DNA of 64,000 nt from positions 51,409,501-51,473,500 of the forward strand of contig CM032232.1 of NCBI GenBank assembly GCA_019009955.1, given 5' to 3'. The stretch comes from Riptortus pedestris. Lineage: Eukaryota > Arthropoda > Insecta > Hemiptera > Alydidae. The translations under genes and the position numbers were made by a program. Positions 61,433-64,000 of this stretch are shown here, in pieces. The first letter of the stretch is position 1, and each line of letters starts with the position of its first letter. A model generated the notes under the pieces. That model worked only from the letters and a program-made list of their open reading frames with translations, was not told the DNA's origin and did not search any database.

Positions 61433-61550
61433 GAACGGACCTCATTTTCGTCATCTCCTGGGTAGGATCGATGGACATTTGAAGAAATTTTTGAAAATCG
61501 CGTCATGAGTACGACCTCAATAGCTGATTTCCCTTAAGGGAAATCTGCTA
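60564..61550 (-). mobile_element. R1 element, long form, best-preserved copy
   Basis: 987 bp from GTCCGTCACGCAGGGGCTGC to GATTTCCCTTAAGGGAAATC. All family blocks are present: subterminal AGCAGATTTCCC, G-run (60913-60923), TCTCGGTTAATATTCAAGAT, C-run (61238-61248), (TA)n (61376-61427), TCCTGGGTAGGATCGATGGA and the 5' palindrome. It can serve as the reference for the family. No coding capacity. Confidence 0.85.
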
Positions 61551-61599
61551 AAAGTAGGAATAACTCGCTTAGTATTTGAGCTATATATTGATAACAGCA

Positions 61600-62083
61600 A
61601 CTGTAGAATATCAATAGCTTAATAGATATTGGATCTACAACATTTTTCAATATGGCCCATAATAACGGAGATATTTGGAATTTTCGAATTCCCCCTCATA
61701 ACCCACCCACACTGCACCCTCGTCGAATTTTAGCCATTAACTAGTATGAACTTTATTTTTGAATTTAACGGTTAAATATTGATTTGGTATAGATTAAAGT
61801 TATCATAAAATCTTAATCGATGACGTCAAAATAAACGTAAAATCTTAATCGATGACGTCATCACATAACGTATTTGCATGTACTTCACAAAGTATAATAA
61901 AAGTTTCATGAAAACAATTTTCGGTAATTAATCGTGGAATGAAGGTAACCTCGCCCCGCCCCCCCCCCTCCTACTCATAGGATTTAAGGTATTAACGAAC
62001 TTGCTCTTTAGTTTTTCATAAAAAGATTAAATAATGAGTTTGATACCGGCTAGACAAAAATTGCATCCGCTAGAGCAGTAAAA

Positions 62084-62148
<65 letters not shown>

Positions 62149-62500
62149 TTGAACGGGCCACATATTATCAAATATCCATTAAGAGAAATCAGCTATTGAG
62201 GTCGTACTCATGACGCGATTTTCAAAAAATTTCTTCAAATCTCCATCGATCCTACCCAGGAGATGACGAAAATGAGGTCTACAATTGTTGTTCTACGCAT
62301 TTTTTCGCAACTCAAGTATTATTAAGCGAGGTATTCGTACTTTCTTGTTTTCACCTTTCATTACCCCCCTCCCCCTCCTTCTACTCATCGGGTTTTACAT
62401 AGAAATAGAGAATATGTGGGGGAGATGAGATCACAAGTGTGTTATACCAGCAGGTGGAAAATCTGCTTAGTTTACGCAGGCCCTGCGTGATGAACGTTTT
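61600..62500. repeat. Composite of two opposed R1-related pieces sharing one (TA)n
   Basis: 61.6-62.16 kb carries a diverged R1 interior in the same direction as its neighbours up to a (TA)n tract (62091-62145). It is followed by a piece in the opposite direction (GAGAAATCAGCTATTGAGGT near 62191 to the GCTTAGTTTACGCAGGCCCT stem-loop end near 62465-62490). A 32-bp tandem duplication containing TGACGTCA lies at 61811-61861. Confidence 0.65.
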
Positions 62501-62504
62501 ACTG

Positions 62505-62560
62505 AATTAAATTAATTTGTTTATTAACGTGCACTGTTTGGAACTAAGGCTGATTACGTT
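62505..62560 (-). repeat. SINE 3' fragment
   Basis: AATTTGTTTATTAACGTGCA, then CTAAGGCTGATTACG: the tail end of the SINE family only. Confidence 0.5.
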
Positions 62561-63095
62561 TTATTGATGTGATAGCTTTAAATTTGGTAGACTTCTCCAA
62601 ATAAAAATGAAAATGTCAGATTTACATACCAATTTAATTTCAACAAATTACCGAAAAGGGGACATGCAAACAGACGCCACAATTCAATGTGAAACGAAAA
62701 AGGTTTGTCTTACCCGAGTAGAAGAAAAAAAAACAACAAAGTAATAATTAAAAACCGTCCGTCCTGTGGGTTAAAAAAGTTGTATTCCTGGAACAAAGCC
62801 AAGGAAAGTGTGTAAAATGTGGTTTTTCTGGGGTTTGGCATGCTTTTAACTTTTGGGCCCTCATAACAGTTTAAAATTGCAACTTCGGAAACTTATGCTT
62901 GGAAATGTCTATAGTTATAAAAGTCAGGGCCACACCGTTACGGCAAACTTTTCCTATCGGATCTTGCCGCCATACCTTGATGACCATGGCCAAAATTTCA
63001 TTAGTCGGTATTCCTTCTACTTAATACTCGACTCTTCAATTCTTGTTGGACCTGGACCAGGAGATGACAAAAATAAAGTCCTATAATAGAAATGT
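62561..63095. other. Unassigned repeat-rich DNA
   Basis: A block at 62840-63085 has faint R1 features (CCAGGAGATGACAAAAATAA near 63057) but is too diverged to assign firmly. Nothing else recognised. Confidence 0.35.
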
Positions 63096-63099
63096 CAGC

Positions 63100-63690
63100 C
63101 GTTTCCCACGTGCATCACGTATTTGCATTTACATATCTCGAAACTTAAAAGTTTAATGAAAACAATATTTGGTATTTAGGCTTCAAATAAAGTGCTTCAT
63201 ATTTTAACAGCTTTTTGTTAATGTGACAATATATAGGAGTGGGGCTTTACTAAAAGCAGAAAACTAAAAAATGCAAATGTCTCTGTAAATAACAATATAA
63301 TGAAAAACCGTACATAAAATCATTTATAGAACATTAAATGTTCAATAAGATTGGTTCTATATAGTTTTTCGATCCGACGGATAACAAAGGAGATATTAAG
63401 AATTTTCAAAATTCCCCTATTAACCCCCTCCCTCACCCTGGTCGGATTTTAGCTGTAACGGACTTTTCGTTACGAGCTTTCGTTTTCACATAAGACCTTT
63501 AAATATCAAGTTTGGTAACGATCAGACAAACATTGCGACCGCTATAGCGTCAACAGACATGTATATATACATATACAGTTTTGAACGGACCTCATTTGTC
63601 ATCTATCGGGTAGGATCGATGGGCATTTGAAGAAATATTTCAAAAATCGCAAAATCGACCTCAAAGGCTGATTTCCATCAGCTGAAATGA
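63100..63690 (-). repeat. R1 element, diverged short form
   Basis: TTTCCCACGTGCATCACG, AGGAGTGGGGCTTTACTAAA, TTTTCGATCCGACGGATAAC, TTGCGACCGCTATAGCGTCA, a short TATATATACATATA tract and TTGAACGGACCTCATTTGTC. It ends with GGCTGATTTCCATCAG near 63683. The terminal stem-loop end is missing. Confidence 0.7.
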
Positions 63691-63773
63691 AGATATATAC
63701 CTATCAAAATTAGAAGTCCCACTTTCCGGGAGAACCTATCAAGGTCAGCCATATTAATTTTGCATAAGAACCT

Positions 63774-63880
63774 TTCGGGAAATCAGCTATTGAGGACGTA
63801 CAGAAAAATTTCTTCAAATGTCCATCGATCCTACCCAGGAGATGACGAAAATGAGGTCCGTTCAAAACTATATATATTGT
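63774..63880 (+). repeat. R1 5'-end fragment
   Basis: GGGAAATCAGCTATTGAGGA to GAGATGACGAAAATGAGGTC and CGTTCAAAACTATATATA, cut off exactly at the short TA tract by the R2 end that follows. Confidence 0.75.
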
Positions 63881-63882
63881 AA

Positions 63883-64000
63883 CCTCTGTCTGTACATTGA
63901 TTTTTTTCTCGAAATTTCACGATAACTTTTCGTTTCACATATCATAGGCACCATAACTGCATTTTGTTTCTTTCGTGTATGTTTGTTTGTTTGTTTATTT
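63883..64000 (-). mobile_element. R2 terminal part, cut by the window edge
   Basis: The inverted copy of the R2 end at 11290-11393: GTAACCTCTGTCTGTACATT, then CGATAACTTTTCGTTTCACA and GTTTGTTTGTTTGTTT. Like the first copy it abuts a TA tract. Confidence 0.8.

Noticed and set aside
60564..61550. R1 as a classical Helitron
   Set aside because: There is a 3' stem-loop, but it is not followed by the CTRR end and no TC start is seen. The Helentron/DINE-1 type fits better.
1..64000. CRISPR arrays, operons, bacterial promoters or phage genes
   Set aside because: The tandem repeats present are microsatellites or transposon-internal, and gene structure is clearly eukaryotic.

Overview
This is an AT-rich, intron-rich, repeat-dense animal nuclear sequence. 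Codon use, GT-AG introns of up to about 5 kb, tRNA-derived SINEs, Tc1/mariner elements and very long (TA)n tracts point to an invertebrate, most likely an arthropod. The species cannot be fixed from the sequence alone. No bacterial, viral or CRISPR features were seen.

Genes. (1) The extreme left edge (448-510, + strand) carries the last coding exon of a tetraspanin; the rest of that gene lies outside the window. (2) The main gene runs on the minus strand from 55138 down to 23328. It is an RNF207-type RING/B-box E3 ubiquitin ligase, assembled here by hand into 19 coding exons. All splice sites are GT-AG, all phases are compatible, and the exons total 2544 nt (847 codons plus TGA). The first 490 or so residues follow the known RNF207 layout (RING, B-box 1, B-box-2-like, coiled coils). 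The remaining 350 or so are low-complexity, charged and serine-rich, and make the protein clearly longer than vertebrate RNF207.

Mobile DNA. A 1.3-kb mariner-like element (57940-59239) has 27-bp terminal inverted repeats, TA target duplications and a transposase broken by one frameshift and two stops; its catalytic spacing is unusual (DD41D). A second, older Tc1-type transposase remnant lies in RNF207 intron 10. A family of 0.6-1.0-kb repeats (called R1 here) recurs at 3.8-5.6, 14.3-16.6, 30.1-31.1, 42.9-43.6 and 59.5-63.9 kb. R1 carries most of the long (TA)n tracts, has subterminal inverted repeats and a 3' stem-loop, and resembles DINE-1/Helentron-type non-autonomous elements. A second element (R2, 9843-11400) sits inside (TA)n and contains a 4-unit tandem repeat of about 295 bp. 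Two separate insertions (5733-6307 and 33756-34557) are head-to-head inverted copies of one retroposon. Each is bounded by its own target-site duplication, and each carries a hammerhead-like CTGANGA...GAAA motif. A tRNA-derived SINE family is present in at least eight copies; one is itself split by a 169-bp insertion with an 11-bp target duplication.

Layout. 1-3.6 kb: tetraspanin end and downstream DNA. 3.6-16.6 kb: intergenic repeats. 16.6-23.3 kb: AT-rich DNA downstream of RNF207. 23.3-55.1 kb: RNF207. 55.1-57.9 kb: RNF207 upstream region, locally GC-rich. 57.9-64 kb: nested transposon cluster.

All calls are by reading alone; no database search was run.
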